A stretch of 64,000 nucleotides of DNA from Chaenocephalus aceratus (taxonomy: Eukaryota > Chordata > Actinopteri > Perciformes > Channichthyidae), in NCBI GenBank assembly GCA_023974075.1, contig JAMFTG010000196.1, positions 42,501 through 106,500 of the forward strand, given 5' to 3'. Every line of letters begins with the position of its first letter. Within the stretch, counting starts at the first letter, position 1. The notes beneath the pieces are model-generated. The model worked only from the letters and a program-made list of their open reading frames with translations. It did no database searches and had not been told where the DNA came from. Both the position numbers and the translations under genes were made by a program. Below, in pieces: positions 1 through 11,447 of the stretch.

Positions 1-60
1 TTGTTTTGTAATTATTTATTGTACTTGTTGTAAATAAATGTATCAATCAATCAATAATAT
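1..60 (+). mobile_element. Possible LINE 3' tail
   Basis: TAAATAAATGTATCAATCAA followed by further TCAA repeats resembles the short-repeat tails that end L2-like and related fish LINEs. The body would lie to the left of the window. No coding sequence is visible, so this is weak. Confidence 0.35.
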
Positions 61-350
61 TCACTGTGAGGTCACTTCCAGCCGATAGAAACCTCGTCAA
101 CCTGTCATGAGGTTCGTTTTGTGTTTATAGTTTCAGTTTTATTTTGAAATGTGTCACCTCTTGTATCTTGTCTTGTTTGACTTCCTGTCTGATTGTCTCC
201 ACCTGCTGCTCCTGTCCCCCCCCCCCCCCCCGTCCCCAGCGGTGTGTTGTCTTGTGATTAACTTTATTTACTCATGTCTTCCCTTTTGCTTCTTGATGCT
301 TCGTCGTCGTTGTTCCCGATGTCTGGTCCGCATGTTTTCGATCCCCCTGG

Positions 351-1390
351 GGGGTATACTGCGAAGCAGGATGTTCTCTTAGCCGGCTAAATTCAGGGCA
401 AACTCCGGCTTTCCGGTCCTACGAAGCTGGTTCTCTTTTTAGCAGGCTAGATCTCCATGGTAATATATGCTAAGCAGCTAACCTGGTCGGGACCAGGTTA
501 GGTTGCAGGCTAAGAGCTCAACTCAGTGAAAGCACTGCCTGCCGACCAATCAGAGCTCAGTGTGCGGAGTTTAAAGCGATCAAGTCATATTACAGGAGAA
601 AGGAAATACAGAAAAGCTGCCGTCGCAGGAAAGACGGCCGGCAAAAATCACCGACTGTGTGAACGTGAACATTAATAGAATATCAGCTCCCATCTTCAGA
701 GCAATCTGACTATTATAACATTAGCGTTAAGAAAGCTTACTTAAATATCTGCCACAACATAAGTAACCGGATCAGAGTACATTAAGTACAGTCCGCGGCA
801 CATCACTTCATAATGTATCATATATCTCCTGATCTGAGTCAGCTGAGCCGTATCTGGCCGTGCAACACTCACAGCGTCACAGACTGGATGCAGAAGTATT
901 ATTTTAAGCAACACATTAAGTTGACGAAACACTCGAGACAAATGTAATTGAAGTCAGATCGTGTTTTAGACGGGCAGTGATATCATAAACCTGTTAATGT
1001 ACGCATTCAAACACTTTTTCTGTTACCAGCTGTATTCACCTTGCAGGTGCAGCTATGTGGCTTTGATCCTGATCAAGTGTTTAAGTCATGGATGTTTAAA
1101 GTTTAACTTCTTCATTTTTGACTAGTATTAAAGTTCACTTTTCATTCAGGAAGTATGACGCTGCGCTGTCAGTGCGCTTCTCCATGTCTGTGATTGGTCG
1201 AATGCTCCAGATACCACCCCTTTCATGTGAACGCGCACCTAACTAGATAGGACACGACTGGCTTGAGCGATCCACTTGATAACCCGCGTCGTAGTACAGT
1301 TTAGCGAGAGCGCGTATGTTTTGGATTAGGCCAACCGGCTAACTCAAACATATCCAGGTTAGGTTGAACCAGCTTCGCAGTACAGGCCCC
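351..1390. mobile_element. DNA transposon with GGGG(cc)TGTACTGCGAAGC-type ends
   Basis: The left end GGGGTATACTGCGAAGCAGG is matched, in inverse orientation, by the right end, which read back gives GGGGCCTGTACTGCGAAGCT. Both flanks carry TGG next to the ends, a possible 3-bp target duplication. The 1040 bp between them have no long frame, so this is a non-autonomous copy. The family of ends (TGTACT.CGAAGC) is common in fish genomes. I cannot assign the superfamily from the sequence alone. Confidence 0.6.
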
Positions 1391-2969
1391 TGGTCTGCCC
1401 TTTGTCTCCGACCTCTTTGAGGTTTGTTCCTCGTTTTTTGGTTGTTAATTTTTAATTTTTGTTTAACTTTGCCTGCCCCTGCAGTTGTTGTGTTTTTTAG
1501 GAAACAGCTTTTATTCTATAAAGCCCGCCTTAGGTTCATATTCATTTAGATGCCTCTGTTTTTGGGTCCTTACCTTCAACCCTGAAACAACCACAATAAT
1601 CCTAAATGTACATTTTGTGTGCAGATTAAATGAGATTTGACACATTTCGTGACATTTGGAAGTGCTGTGGGCAAGTATATTGGGCTAACCCATGCTAGCT
1701 CTGTCTTTTGTGCTAAGCTAACTAGCATTAGCTTCACATTTAGCATAAAAACGAGTGTGATATCAATCTTCTCTTCCAACTTTCAACTAGGAAGCACATA
1801 TTCCCTTAAATGTCAAAGAATAACCCTTAAAGTAAATAAAACATTTTCTTCTTTACAATTGTTAGACACCCTCTCTATCAATATTACTATTACATCACAT
1901 CCATGGTGTGCAAGTGAAGTATTTATGCCCTGCTACCTCCTTATACTCCTCAGCACTGACGGCATGTTTTTAATGCTGATATGTAAAGCATGCAGGACTA
2001 GCTTTCTTAATTCCAGGAAGATTAAGCTTCTTGCCGCAGCAGCAACACAATAACGAGTATTCCTACTTTGAAATGCTAAGGCAGAGAAGTGAGCAGATGA
2101 TTTTCTTGTAATTACAGCGCATTCTAATTGAAAGGTTTCATAGTTGACGAATAAATCACAACAACACTTCCATTAATGCTCCGATTTAATTAGCCCACGG
2201 AACAGAGCTCCACGTGTTTGTTTATGTGTGTTTGCCTCTCAATGAATGCTTCTGGGTGCATTTTAATAACATTTCTGCATTCCTTTGTACATCCATCAAT
2301 AGTTGTTTTTCGCACAGCGTGAAATACCCACATCCATTGTCTCTCCAGCAAATTGAAAACAAAAACTGGAGGAAGGCCGCGGAGCCGCAGAATATCAATC
2401 AGTCTGCAAACAAGTCTGAGATGTCAGCGGAGTAATGGCTTTTGTTTGACGAAGACTCCATAGCTGGTGCACACAGGGATTTAAAACAATAATCTTTCCG
2501 GCGTAATGACTAGGTAATATGGATAGTCCATTTGTCTTTGATTAGATTTTTTGATGCAGGGATTCATCCCCTCGGCTCCCTGTTTCATTATTCTTTCTAA
2601 TTACCTGCGCCGATTCGCCCATCAACCATCGGTACACTGGCAAGATGTAATTGCTTCTGCCATAAATCATGAAACATTTGGGGGCGTCTCCGGAGAGCTC
2701 GTTCTCCATTAAAGCAAACACACCGAAAAGCCAGGCGTATGTTCATATTGATAAATCCAATCATTCATTTTGACAATTTGTATTTGATGTGCTCAGTTTC
2801 TAGCCTAATGTTTATGGAGTTGTTTGCTGAGAATTAAAACTTTGACCATTAAACTTTGTCTTAGTTTTTATATTATTGACTTTTAGAGGTGGATTTTCCT
2901 ACCTTCAGTTGAAGCGAAGCGAGCTTGTTCCTCCTGTTTCAAGTGCTCAGCTAAGGCTGCATTCATGAG
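1391..2969. other. Intergenic sequence without recognisable gene
   Basis: No gene or clear repeat is seen. The part at about 2050-2850 is AT-rich with ATTA/TAAT-type motifs and little repeat character, so it could hold conserved non-coding sequence. That would need a cross-species alignment. Confidence 0.4.
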
Positions 2970-3136
2970 TGTTAGGGAAAGAATGGTCCTAGACTCCTAG
3001 ATATGTCGTGACCAACCCTGACGTCTGTTATCTCCTTTAAGGAGATCGGCTGCTTCAGCCCTAATGTTGTTGTTCCCATTCTATGACCGGGCAACCCTAG
3101 GTCACAGATGGTTTATTGTTGTGGGTTCACTGGGAC

Positions 3137-3252
3137 CAGAGGTTGCGCTAGACTTTTCACTGCCCGTCATTTTGACGGACAGGATCGTAAAATGTCCGTC
3201 AAATTCAGTATTACCCGTCGGCCTTTACACTCTGGGGGGAGGGGCGGAGGGG

Positions 3253-3338
<86 letters not shown>

Positions 3339-3679
3339 AGTCGTGAACTGTCAACGGGTGGCGGGGCACACGCTCGTGAACCGCTAGCGCCGTGTTATGC
3401 ATGCCCACTGCACCTCGCGGGAATGCGCACAGCGTAAAGCCAAAACTCAGACATTTCAATGATTTGTACGGCAACTTTCCGTCAAAATGCACACTGCACA
3501 CAGGTATCATTTCCTTTTTGGCAGGCATGCTTAACACCGGAGCCTCGCTGCGGGGAAACTTGGGGCGTTGTTCCGAGTTTGTTCTAATCCGTCAAAATGA
3601 CGGACTGCTTTCAGGTTTTTCCGTCATTGTTAAAAAAAATCCGTCATAGATGGAAAATATTCGGTTAACGCGACCTCTG
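3137..3679. mobile_element. hAT-like non-autonomous element inside LTR A
   Basis: The ends are CAGAGGTTGCGCTA and, read inward from the right, CAGAGGTCGCGTTA. The perfect 8-bp duplication ACTGGGAC flanks it at 3129-3136 and 3680-3687, the size made by hAT transposases. The 543-bp body contains a (GA)n tract and repeated CCGTCA motifs, and no transposase frame. LTR B has an uninterrupted ACTGGGAC at the matching site, which confirms the insertion. Confidence 0.85.
3255..3336. repeat. (GA)n microsatellite
   Basis: About 41 GA units without interruption, inside the hAT-like element at 3137-3679. It produces open frames of alternating Arg-Glu and Ser-Leu that should not be read as proteins. Confidence 0.97.
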
Positions 3680-4351
3680 ACTGGGACACTTCCTTCTCGG
3701 TGTTTGTGGACTCCAAGGTGTGAAATCTTCGGGGCCATAAGTGTCAGACGCAAGTGAATCAGCGTTCCCAACTGTTTAGGCTATCTTCTCAAATATGTTG
3801 ATTACTCTCTGAAACCAGTTAAATGGGCTGACGAGAGAGAGGCGCTCCAGATTTGACGTGGCAACTCTACCGTGAAGTCAGAACCTCTGGCTCTTGGACT
3901 TGTGATGTGAATTCTCCGGCCGAAGCTCCAAATAAACCGTCAGTGTTTGACATCAAAGCTCCTGCTCTTCCCGTGTCTCCTTCCTGAGTCGGTGACTCCC
4001 ACTGCATTGCTGCACACAAGTTTCCCTTACAGTGAGGTGTCGAAATGACCTGGAAATAGTTCCCACCTCATCAAAGATTTGGAAAATGGGCAAGAATGTT
4101 GGTCCACAATCTCACAACAACATATTATTGATTATATTGACGGATTCAAAAGAAACAAGCACAACGAAAGTAAATGCTACTAATTGACATATAGCATAAA
4201 CATTTTTCGCTCAGATGTTATTTGCAACATGATATTATCAAAGACAGTGTGACCTACATAAGTTAGAAATCATATTAAAGCTAAGTAATATTTTACAACA
4301 CAAACACATAAAGCATGTTTAAGTTGATAAATCCAATCGTTCATTTTGACA

Positions 4352-4545
4352 TTTTACATTACATGTCATTTGCTAGACGCTTTTATCCAAAGCGACTTAC
4401 ATACATTCAGTACTGTGGACAATCCCCACAGGAGCCGTTTGGGGTGAAGCGTCTCAGGGACACAACGACATGCTGACTGCAGCGGGACTCGAACTTGCTA
4501 TCCGCTGAATCGAAGTCCAGCACACTAACCACTGAGCCACAGCCT
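4352..4545 (-). mobile_element. tRNA-derived SINE
   Basis: Read on the - strand, the head has a tRNA-like A box (TGGCTCAGTGGTTAG) and B box (GTTCGAGTCC), the internal pol III promoter. It is followed by a body and a tail with GTCGCTTTGGATAAAAGCGT and AAATGACATGTAATGTAA. That tail is the widely shared fish LINE-like SINE tail. A second copy on the other strand is at 30424-30614. The two share the block GCAGTCAGCATGTCGTTGTG. Confidence 0.8.
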
Positions 4546-4574
4546 ATATTTGATGTGTTCAGTCTCCACCTTAA

Positions 4575-6048
4575 AGGGGACATGTTATCTTCATTGTCAG
4601 GTTCATATTAGTATTTAGTGTCTCAACTTTAAAGAGTCCTCTCCTGCTGATGTTCAGGTGTATATCAGTATGGAGTGTCTCTACTTTAAAGAGTCCTCTC
4701 CTGCTGATGTTCAGGTGTATATCAGTATGTAGTGTCTGTACTTTAAAGAGTCCCCTCCTGCTGATATTCAGGTGTATATCAGTATGTAGTGTCTCTACTT
4801 TAAAGAGTCCTCTCATGCTGATGTTCAGGTGTATATCAGTATGTAGTGTCTCTACTTTAAAGAGTTCTCTCCTGCTGATGTTCAGGTGTATATCAGTATG
4901 TAGTGTCTCTACTTTAAAGAGTCCTCTCCTGCTGATGTTCAGGTGTATATCAGTATGTAGTGTCTCTACTTTAAAGAGTCCTCTCCTGCTGAAGTTCAGG
5001 TGTATATCAGTATGTAGTGTCCTCTACTTTAAAGAGTCCTCTCCTGCTGATGTTCAGGTGTATATCAGTATGTAGTGTCTCTACTTTAAAGAGTCCTCTC
5101 CTGCTGATGTTCAGGTGTATATCAGTATGTAGTGTCTCTACTTTAAAGAGTCCTCTCCTGCTGATGTTCAGGTGTATATCAGTATGTAGTGTCTCTACTT
5201 TAAAGAGTCCTCTCCTGCTGATGTTCAGGTGTATATCGGTATGTAGTGTCTCTACTTTAAAGAGTCCTCTCCTGCTGATGTTCAGGGTGTATATCAGTAT
5301 GTTGTGTCTCTACTTTAAAGAGTCCTCTCCTGCTGATGTTCAGGTGTATATCAGTATGTAGTGTCTCTACTTTAAAGAGTCCTCTCCTGCTGATGTGCAG
5401 GTGTATATCAGTATGTAGTGTCTCTACTTTAAAGAGTCCTCTCCTGCTGATGTTCAGGTGTATATCAGTATGTTGTGTCTCTACTTTAAAGAGTCCTCTC
5501 CTGCTGATGTTCAGGTGTATATCAGTATGTAGTGTCTCTACTTTAAAGAGTCCTCTCCTGCTGATGTTCAGGTGTATATCAGTATGTAGTGTCTCTACTT
5601 TAAAGAGTCCTCTCCTGCTGATGTTCAGGTGTATATCAGTATGTAGTGTCTCTACTTTAAAGAGTCCTCTCCTGCTGATGTTCAGGTGTATATCAGTATG
5701 TAGTGTCTCTACTTTAAAGAGTCCTCTCCTGCTGATGTTCAGGTGTATATCAGTATGTAGTGTCTCTACTTAAAGAGTCCTCTCCTGCTGATGTTCAGGT
5801 GTATATCAGTATGTAGTGTCTCTACTTTAAAGAGTCCTCTCCTGCTGATGTTCAGGTGTATATCAGTATGTAGTGTCTCTACTTTAAGAGTCCTCTCCGG
5901 CTGATGTTCAGGTGTATATCAGTATGTAGCGTCTCTACTTTAAAGAGTCCTCTCCTGCTGATGTTCAGGTGTATATCAGTATGTAGTGTTTTCTCATACT
6001 GCCTGTGCTGCAGCAAAGCGTCCAACCTAAAACATAATGGGGGCCCCT
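4575..6048. mobile_element. TTAA-flanked transposon whose interior is a 57-bp satellite
   Basis: TTAA at 4571-4574 and 6049-6052 flank the ends AAGGGGACATGTTAT and, read back, AAAGGGGCCCCCATTATG. A TTAA duplication suggests a piggyBac or Kolobok type of element. Nearly all of the interior is the 57-bp array. The right flank (CATACTGCCTGTGCTGCAGC) recurs after the array at 40925-42491, so both arrays arose in copies of this element. No transposase is present. Confidence 0.65.
4600..5989 (+). repeat. 57-bp minisatellite, array 1 (about 24 copies)
   Basis: The unit contains GTGTCTCTACTTTAAAGAGT, CCTCTCCTGCTGATG and TTCAGGTGTATATCAGTATG, with a period of 57 bp. The copies differ by scattered single changes and a few 1-bp indels. 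Because 57 is 3 x 19 and the unit lacks stops in some frames, the array reads as a repeating 19-residue peptide. This is a consequence of the period and not evidence of a gene. Confidence 0.97.
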
Positions 6049-6253
6049 TTAATGATTTGGTGTTTTTTTAGCCAACACGGAAGGCGAAGCCACTTCAGCC
6101 TCGTCTCATTAACATCAAGACGTGTTTGTCCCCACTTGAGAAAAAAGCACTTTGCATTTGTGATTGTGTTGCCGCTGAGCGAAGCGGCAACAATAGTCTA
6201 CCAAGGTCAAGCAGCGTGTTCTGTCTCGATGAGGGCCTCGGCTCTGATAAACA

Positions 6254-6310
6254 TTCAGATGCCGGCCAGTGCAGCTTTTGATACTATTGATCACAACATC
6301 CTAATAAATA
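6254..6310 (+). pseudogene. Tiny LINE reverse-transcriptase remnant
   Basis: The sequence reads [12 protein letters not shown], matching the catalytic motif A region of the L2-like LINE found at 48945-51628 ([12 protein letters not shown]). It then runs straight into AATAAATAAA and a TTATTATTATTA tail. Only about 15 codons are present, so chance cannot be fully excluded. Confidence 0.45.
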
Positions 6311-6721
6311 AATAAAGTTATTATTATTATCTCATCGATGCTGCTCATAAACATTTCAAACAAATTGCCCGGAGCTAAACGCCAATCATTCCAGTTCTCA
6401 GGGTTATTCCTCTGATTGAGTTAAGGCATTAAGCAAATCAACAGCTCTGGCAGAAGCGAAGAGGGGGAAGTGTCTGGGGGGGGGAGCTAAGTTAAGGCAG
6501 ACAGAACTGGGACTTAGCCGTTAGCCCGGGGGTCAAAGTGATAATTATGAACTTATCTGAAGCAGGCGAGCAGACAGCCCTACATTAGTGCCTGTGTCCA
6601 CATATTGAGGCTCCTCGCCGCGTCTGACCAGGACAACGCTTTTCTATTGTCTCTTCGAAACGATTTCTTGACAACATTTCACCGCTGTTGTATGATAAAC
6701 TAGCATCGCCTCTTTGGATGT

Positions 6722-7110
6722 ATTAGATGGCAAAAGTACACGCATCCTTTACTCAAGTAGAAGTACAGATACTCGTGTTTAAAAAGTACTGACTAAACTT
6801 CTTTACTCAAGTGAAAGTAAAGAGGCTTTGAAGTGTACTTCAGTAAAAAGTACCCATAGCTAGCAGCTGCTTTAAAGAGTACCTGACCTCCCTTTATATC
6901 AATAGAACAATAATGTCATTGTTAGCTAATGAATGTTTCCATGCTGACCAACGGCAACATGACAACGTTTCCATTGGTCCCTCTTCTTTAGAGAAGACCA
7001 GGAAGTGATGGATACACGGATCGTGTTCCAACCAATAGGCACGCAGTGACTCTAAAGAATAATGATCACGCACCAACACACATTCAGACTAAAGGAACCA
7101 GCTGTTTGGA
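6722..7110. mobile_element. Fragment of a 'AAGTAC'-rich fish transposon
   Basis: GGCAAAAGTACACGCATCC, repeated AGTACAG and AGTAAAAGTAC motifs and an inverted arrangement of them are seen. Similar AGTAC/AAGTAC sequence occurs at about 25,800-25,890 and 35,755-35,900. The 37-bp satellite that follows is built from the same words (AGAAGTACAG-like), so it may have grown from this element. Confidence 0.45.
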
Positions 7111-7114
7111 AATG

Positions 7115-8930
7115 AGAGAAGTAGAAAGTACAGGTATTTGAGTTCAACATGTAAGAAGTAGAAAGTACAGGTATTTGTGTTCAACATGTAAGAAGTAGAA
7201 AGTACAGGTATTTGGGTTCAAAATGTAAGAAGTAGAAAGTACAGGTATTTGAGTTCAAAATGTAAGAAGTAGAAAGTACAGGTATTTGTGTTCAACATGT
7301 AAGAAGTAGAAAGTACAGGTATTTGTGTTCAACATGTAAGACGTAGAAAGTTCAGGTATTTGTGTTCAACATGTAAGAAGTAGAAAGTACAGGTATTTGT
7401 GTTCAACATGTAAGAAGTAGAAAGTACAGGTATTTGAGTTCAACATGTAAGAAGTAGAAAGTACAGGTATTTGAGTTCAACATGTAAGAAGTAGAAAGTA
7501 CAGGTATTTGTGTTCAACATGTAAGAAGTAGAAAGTACAGGTATTTGAGTTCAACATGTAAGAAGTAGAAAGTACAGGTATTTGTGTTCAACATGTAAGA
7601 AGTAGAAAGTACAGGTATTTGAGTTCAACATGTAAGAAGTAGAAAGTACAGGTATTTGAGTTCAACATGTAAGAAGTAGAAAGTACAGGTATTTGTGTTC
7701 AACATGTAAGAAGTAGAAAGTACAGGTATTTGTGTTCAACATGTAAGAAGTAGAAAGTACAGGTATTTGTGTTCAACATGTAAGAAGTAGAAAGTACAGG
7801 TATTTGTGTTCAACATGTAAGAAGTAGAAAGTACAGGTATTTGTGTTCAACATGTAAGAAGTAGAAAGTTCAGGTATTTGTGTTCAACATGTACGAAGTA
7901 GAAAGTACAGGTATTTGTGTTCAACATGTAAGAAGTAGAAAGTACAGGTATTTGAGTTCAACATGTAAGAAGTAGAAAGTACAGGTATTTGTGTTCAACA
8001 TGTAAGAAGTAGAAAGTACAGGTATTTGTGTTCAACATGTAAGAAGTAGAAAGTACAGGTATTTGTGTTCAACATGTAAGAAGTAGAAAGTACAGGTATT
8101 TGTGTTCAACATGTAAGAAGTAGAAAGTACAGGTATTTGTGTTCAACATGTAAGAAGTAGAAAGTACAGGTATTTGTGTTCAACATGTAAGAAGTAGAAA
8201 GTTCAGGTATTTGTGTTCAACATGTACGAAGTAGAAAGTACAGGTATTTGTGTTCAACATGTAGAAGTAGAAGTACAGGTATTTGAGTTCAACATGTAAG
8301 AGAAGTAGAAAGTACAGGTATTTGTGTTCAACATGTAAGAAGTAGAAGTACAGGTATTTGTGTTCAACATGTAAGAAGTAGAAAGTTCAGGTATTTGTGT
8401 TCAACATGTACGAAGTAGAAAGTACAGGTATTTGTGTTCAACATGTAAGAAGTAGAAAGTACAGGTATTTGAGTTCAACATGTAAGAAGTAGAAAGTACA
8501 GGTATTTGTGTTCAACATGTAAGAAGTAGAAAGTTTCAGGTATTTGTGTTCAACATGTAAGAAGTAGAAAGTTCAGGTATTTGTGGTTCAACATGTAAGA
8601 AGTAGAAAGTACAGGTATTTGTGTTCAACATTTAAGAAGTAGAAAGTTCAGGTATTTGTGTTCAACATGTAAGAAGTAGAAAGTTCAGGTATTTGTTGTT
8701 CAACATGTAAGAAGTAGAAAGTACAGGTATTGTGTTCAACATGTAAGAAGTAGAAAGTACAGGTATTTGTGTTCAACATGTAGAAGTAGAAAGTTCAGGT
8801 ATTGTGTTCAACATGTACGAAGTAGAAAGTACAGGTATTTGTGTTCAACATGTAAGAAGTAGAATGTACAGGTATTTGAGTTCAACATGTAAGAAGTAGA
8901 AAGTACAGGTATTTGTGTTCAACATGTAAG
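7115..8930 (+). repeat. 37-bp minisatellite (about 49 copies)
   Basis: The unit contains AAGAAGTAGAAAGTACAGG and TATTTGTGTTCAACATGT, with period 37. Two main variants (TTTGTGTTC and TTTGAGTTC) are interspersed. A rarer pair, GAAAGTTCAGG followed by CATGTACGAAG, recurs at about 7891, 8224, 8408 and 8815. Indels become more frequent towards the right end, which is usual for the older edge of an array. Confidence 0.97.
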
Positions 8931-10990
8931 GGATAATGTGCTGCGACGCGATCATTATGGGGAAAAGAACACCGACAGGCTGATCAGGAGCCCGACGCGA
9001 AGCGGAGGGATCTAGATCGGCTGTCACAGTTTGTGTGACTGAGCTTCAGCACTAAGTCTGACAGCCGAACAGGAGATAGTACCATTCACGTACGGCAATG
9101 AAAAACACTCACCAGCTCTGACACTCTGTCTTAGATCTATGACGTTAGAGACCAGAATTGCCTCCATCTTTTTCCGGTGGCGTTACCTGAGCTTTGCTAA
9201 AAAGTTATTTCAAGCGCTCCGAGCGGCCAAAGAAACGGCATGCCATCACTCCTCATTGAAAACTATTAGAACAAGACTGTGGACGCAGGCCCCTTAAGAT
9301 CAGTGAGGGTCTTACGGGGTGGATCTTTTTCTCAGAACAACACAGCCGTATGCACGTCAGCTGATCATAAGCAAACATGGATTATCAGCTTCATCAGTCC
9401 CTCTGTTCCTGCCAGGTGTCCCACTGTGTGTTTGTTTCCCACTAATTGAGACGCATGTGAAGGACAGCCGCTATTCTAAAAACGTGCTTTTTATCCAATG
9501 GCTGTGTAGAAATCAAGACAGGGCTATGACCATTATCCGTGAGAGATGTCAATCAAGAGATGCACGGTGGGGTCGAGGGGCATTCTCGCCTACATTACGC
9601 CCTACTGGCACAAAACAGCACAGACTAACTGGATGCACTTTGTGGCAGAATGAAATGGAAACTATGACGGAGATAAGGAGTGGCAGCTACAAAAAGTCTG
9701 GAAGTATGTATAGTGCGTGAAGCCGAACGGGGGGCAATCCCCAGAGAGTTTTTGTGCCATTTGAGTTTTTCGCACATGGAGGTGAATATGATTTTTAGCG
9801 ACACACTGCATGCAAAACGTTACTGTATGTTTGCTAATGGCTTCAATCGACATATTAAGTGTATCTATTCCGTTATCCTGTATGTGGCTTGTTGGCACTT
9901 GGTCACGATTGCTGATTGTTTAGTTGTTGTCTTTCTCCTCGTCCCACAAAGTTCACACGGACCTTGATGCAGCTTGAGGTAAATTAGATTATATTTACGC
10001 CGAAATGTTATGCATATTAGACGGTGTGAATACAACAGGAGGATTACATTCTTCCTCTAAGAGAGAAACGACCTTGTGTATTTTAGATGAAAGTTGCCGT
10101 GTCCAAATGTTGGACTTAAATTTTTTAAAACCAAATATTTTCCTTTGTGCAAGGAACTCTAAGTTTCCTCTATAGCCTGCTGAATATAAACTACTTTGCT
10201 TTTAAAGACACCACAAGGTCTTTCTTTCATTAAAGTCTATCAACATATTCACGAGTACTTTTCCTATTCTATTAGAATCGCAAGGGCACGCGGGTTGGCA
10301 TTTGATTAGTTGAAACCAGGATGAAGTGTTACAGAAACGCAGCACTACGACTCAGAACAAAGCTGATGGAAAGATATGTTGATCTCTCCCTCTGCTGCTA
10401 AATGTATTCCTGCAGTGCAGCGGATGCGTGAGTGATCCGTTGACTTCTGGCTGTCCTTGCTTAATGGCATCTTGTCTGAACAAATGCACTCTGCCCGGCC
10501 GTGTGGGCCTCTTGTGAACCGAACAGTGAAGAGCGGCTTCAACTTAGGAGAACACTCACTGGAGTGGGTTACGCTAAATGGTCCCCTAAAAAGCACTTCC
10601 TACCTTAGTTTCACACGGGTTAGTATCCTCTTTGAGGGTTAAGACTCCTCTGTGTTTACTGCGAGGTCCGTGTATAGTTTTAGAGTGTTTGTTTTTTGTA
10701 TTTTAAGCTGCACTAGTTGGTATTTCTCCGTGAACAAAGTACTGATAAATAGACGTTGGTGAACAGAGTGGAGCATTTAGCTGCTGAAGAGACAGGCAGC
10801 TTTTTCCAGGGTTGTTGGAAACCAAAACAGAGCTAACATAATAAATACATTGGACCTAAGTTCATTAAATGTCCTGAAACACAACTCCGAATTAATGCTA
10901 ATGTTGCTACGTTATCTGCTGCTGTGTGCTAACATGCTCACCCGCTTTGGAAATGACAGCAATGCAATAACCCAACGGAGTAAATGTAAT
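8931..10990. other. Intergenic sequence without recognisable gene
   Basis: The first part (8931-9300) has the look of dispersed repeat, with CGATCATTATGGGGAAAAG and CGACGCGAAGCGGAGGG, but no ends were found. The rest shows no gene. Open frames of up to about 130 codons have no family motif and lie in unremarkable AT-rich sequence. Confidence 0.4.
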
Positions 10991-11051
10991 ACTTAACAAG
11001 TATATGTTTTCTGTTATTTGGTACACCATCCTGAGACATAAGGACACACAA

Positions 11052-11385
11052 TGAATGGGTGCTCGAGCTTTCAGCTGCTCGGCTCCCAGACTCTGGAACA
11101 CCCTGCCACGACACATCCGACAGTCTGGTTCCATAACAACATTCAAAACCCAACTCAAAACCCACCTGTTCAAACTGGCATTTTCTCTATAATCTGTACC
11201 CTGTGTCCTTTTGTAGTCAATTTCCTGTTGTTTGTCTTGTCTTACCCCGGCTGATACTTCACTAAATCCACTGTTTTAATTTGTAAGGTAAAATTGTAAA
11301 TGTAAATTGTAAATCTGTAAGGTGTCCTTGGGTGTTATGAAAGGCGCCCCCCAAAATAAATGTATTATTATTATTATTATTAAAA
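11052..11385 (+). pseudogene. 3' end of an L2-like LINE
   Basis: In one frame the + strand reads RAFSCSAPRLWNTLPRHIRQ and then TTFKTQLKTHLFKLAFSL before a stop. This is the conserved C terminus of L2-like reverse-transcriptase proteins (F..LWN.LP..IR, FK..LKTHLF). The 3' UTR ends with GTGTCCTTGGGTGTTATGAA, a GGCGCC box and AAATGTATTATTATTATT, a typical tail. It is truncated at the 5' side, and no catalytic domain is left. Confidence 0.8.
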
Positions 11386-11447
11386 AGAAGGGTTAAACTG
11401 TCTGTTTTCTGTTAGCATACAGCGATGTCCGCCACATTTCCGTAAAA

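Larger units (their letters stand above)
2970..4031 (+). mobile_element. Solo LTR A (interrupted by a hAT-like element)
   Basis: The LTR begins TGTTAGGGAAA and ends TTTCCCTTACA, short inverted ends of the TG...CA type. It is flanked by ATGAG on the left and GTGAG on the right, a 5-bp duplication with one mismatch. Removing the insertion at 3137-3679 and one 8-bp TSD leaves about 511 bp, almost the same as LTR B (518) and LTR C (518). An AATAAA lies near the 3' end (about 3931). There is no internal retroelement sequence next to it, so it is a solo LTR left by recombination. The element class (Gypsy, BEL or other) cannot be told. Confidence 0.8.

Noticed and set aside
4482..4545. A genuine tRNA gene
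   Set aside because: A- and B-box-like sequences are present, but no complete cloverleaf is seen and the SINE body and tail follow.
9319..9967. Open frames of 133 and 95 codons
   Set aside because: No motif is recognised, and several overlapping frames are open by chance in this stretch.
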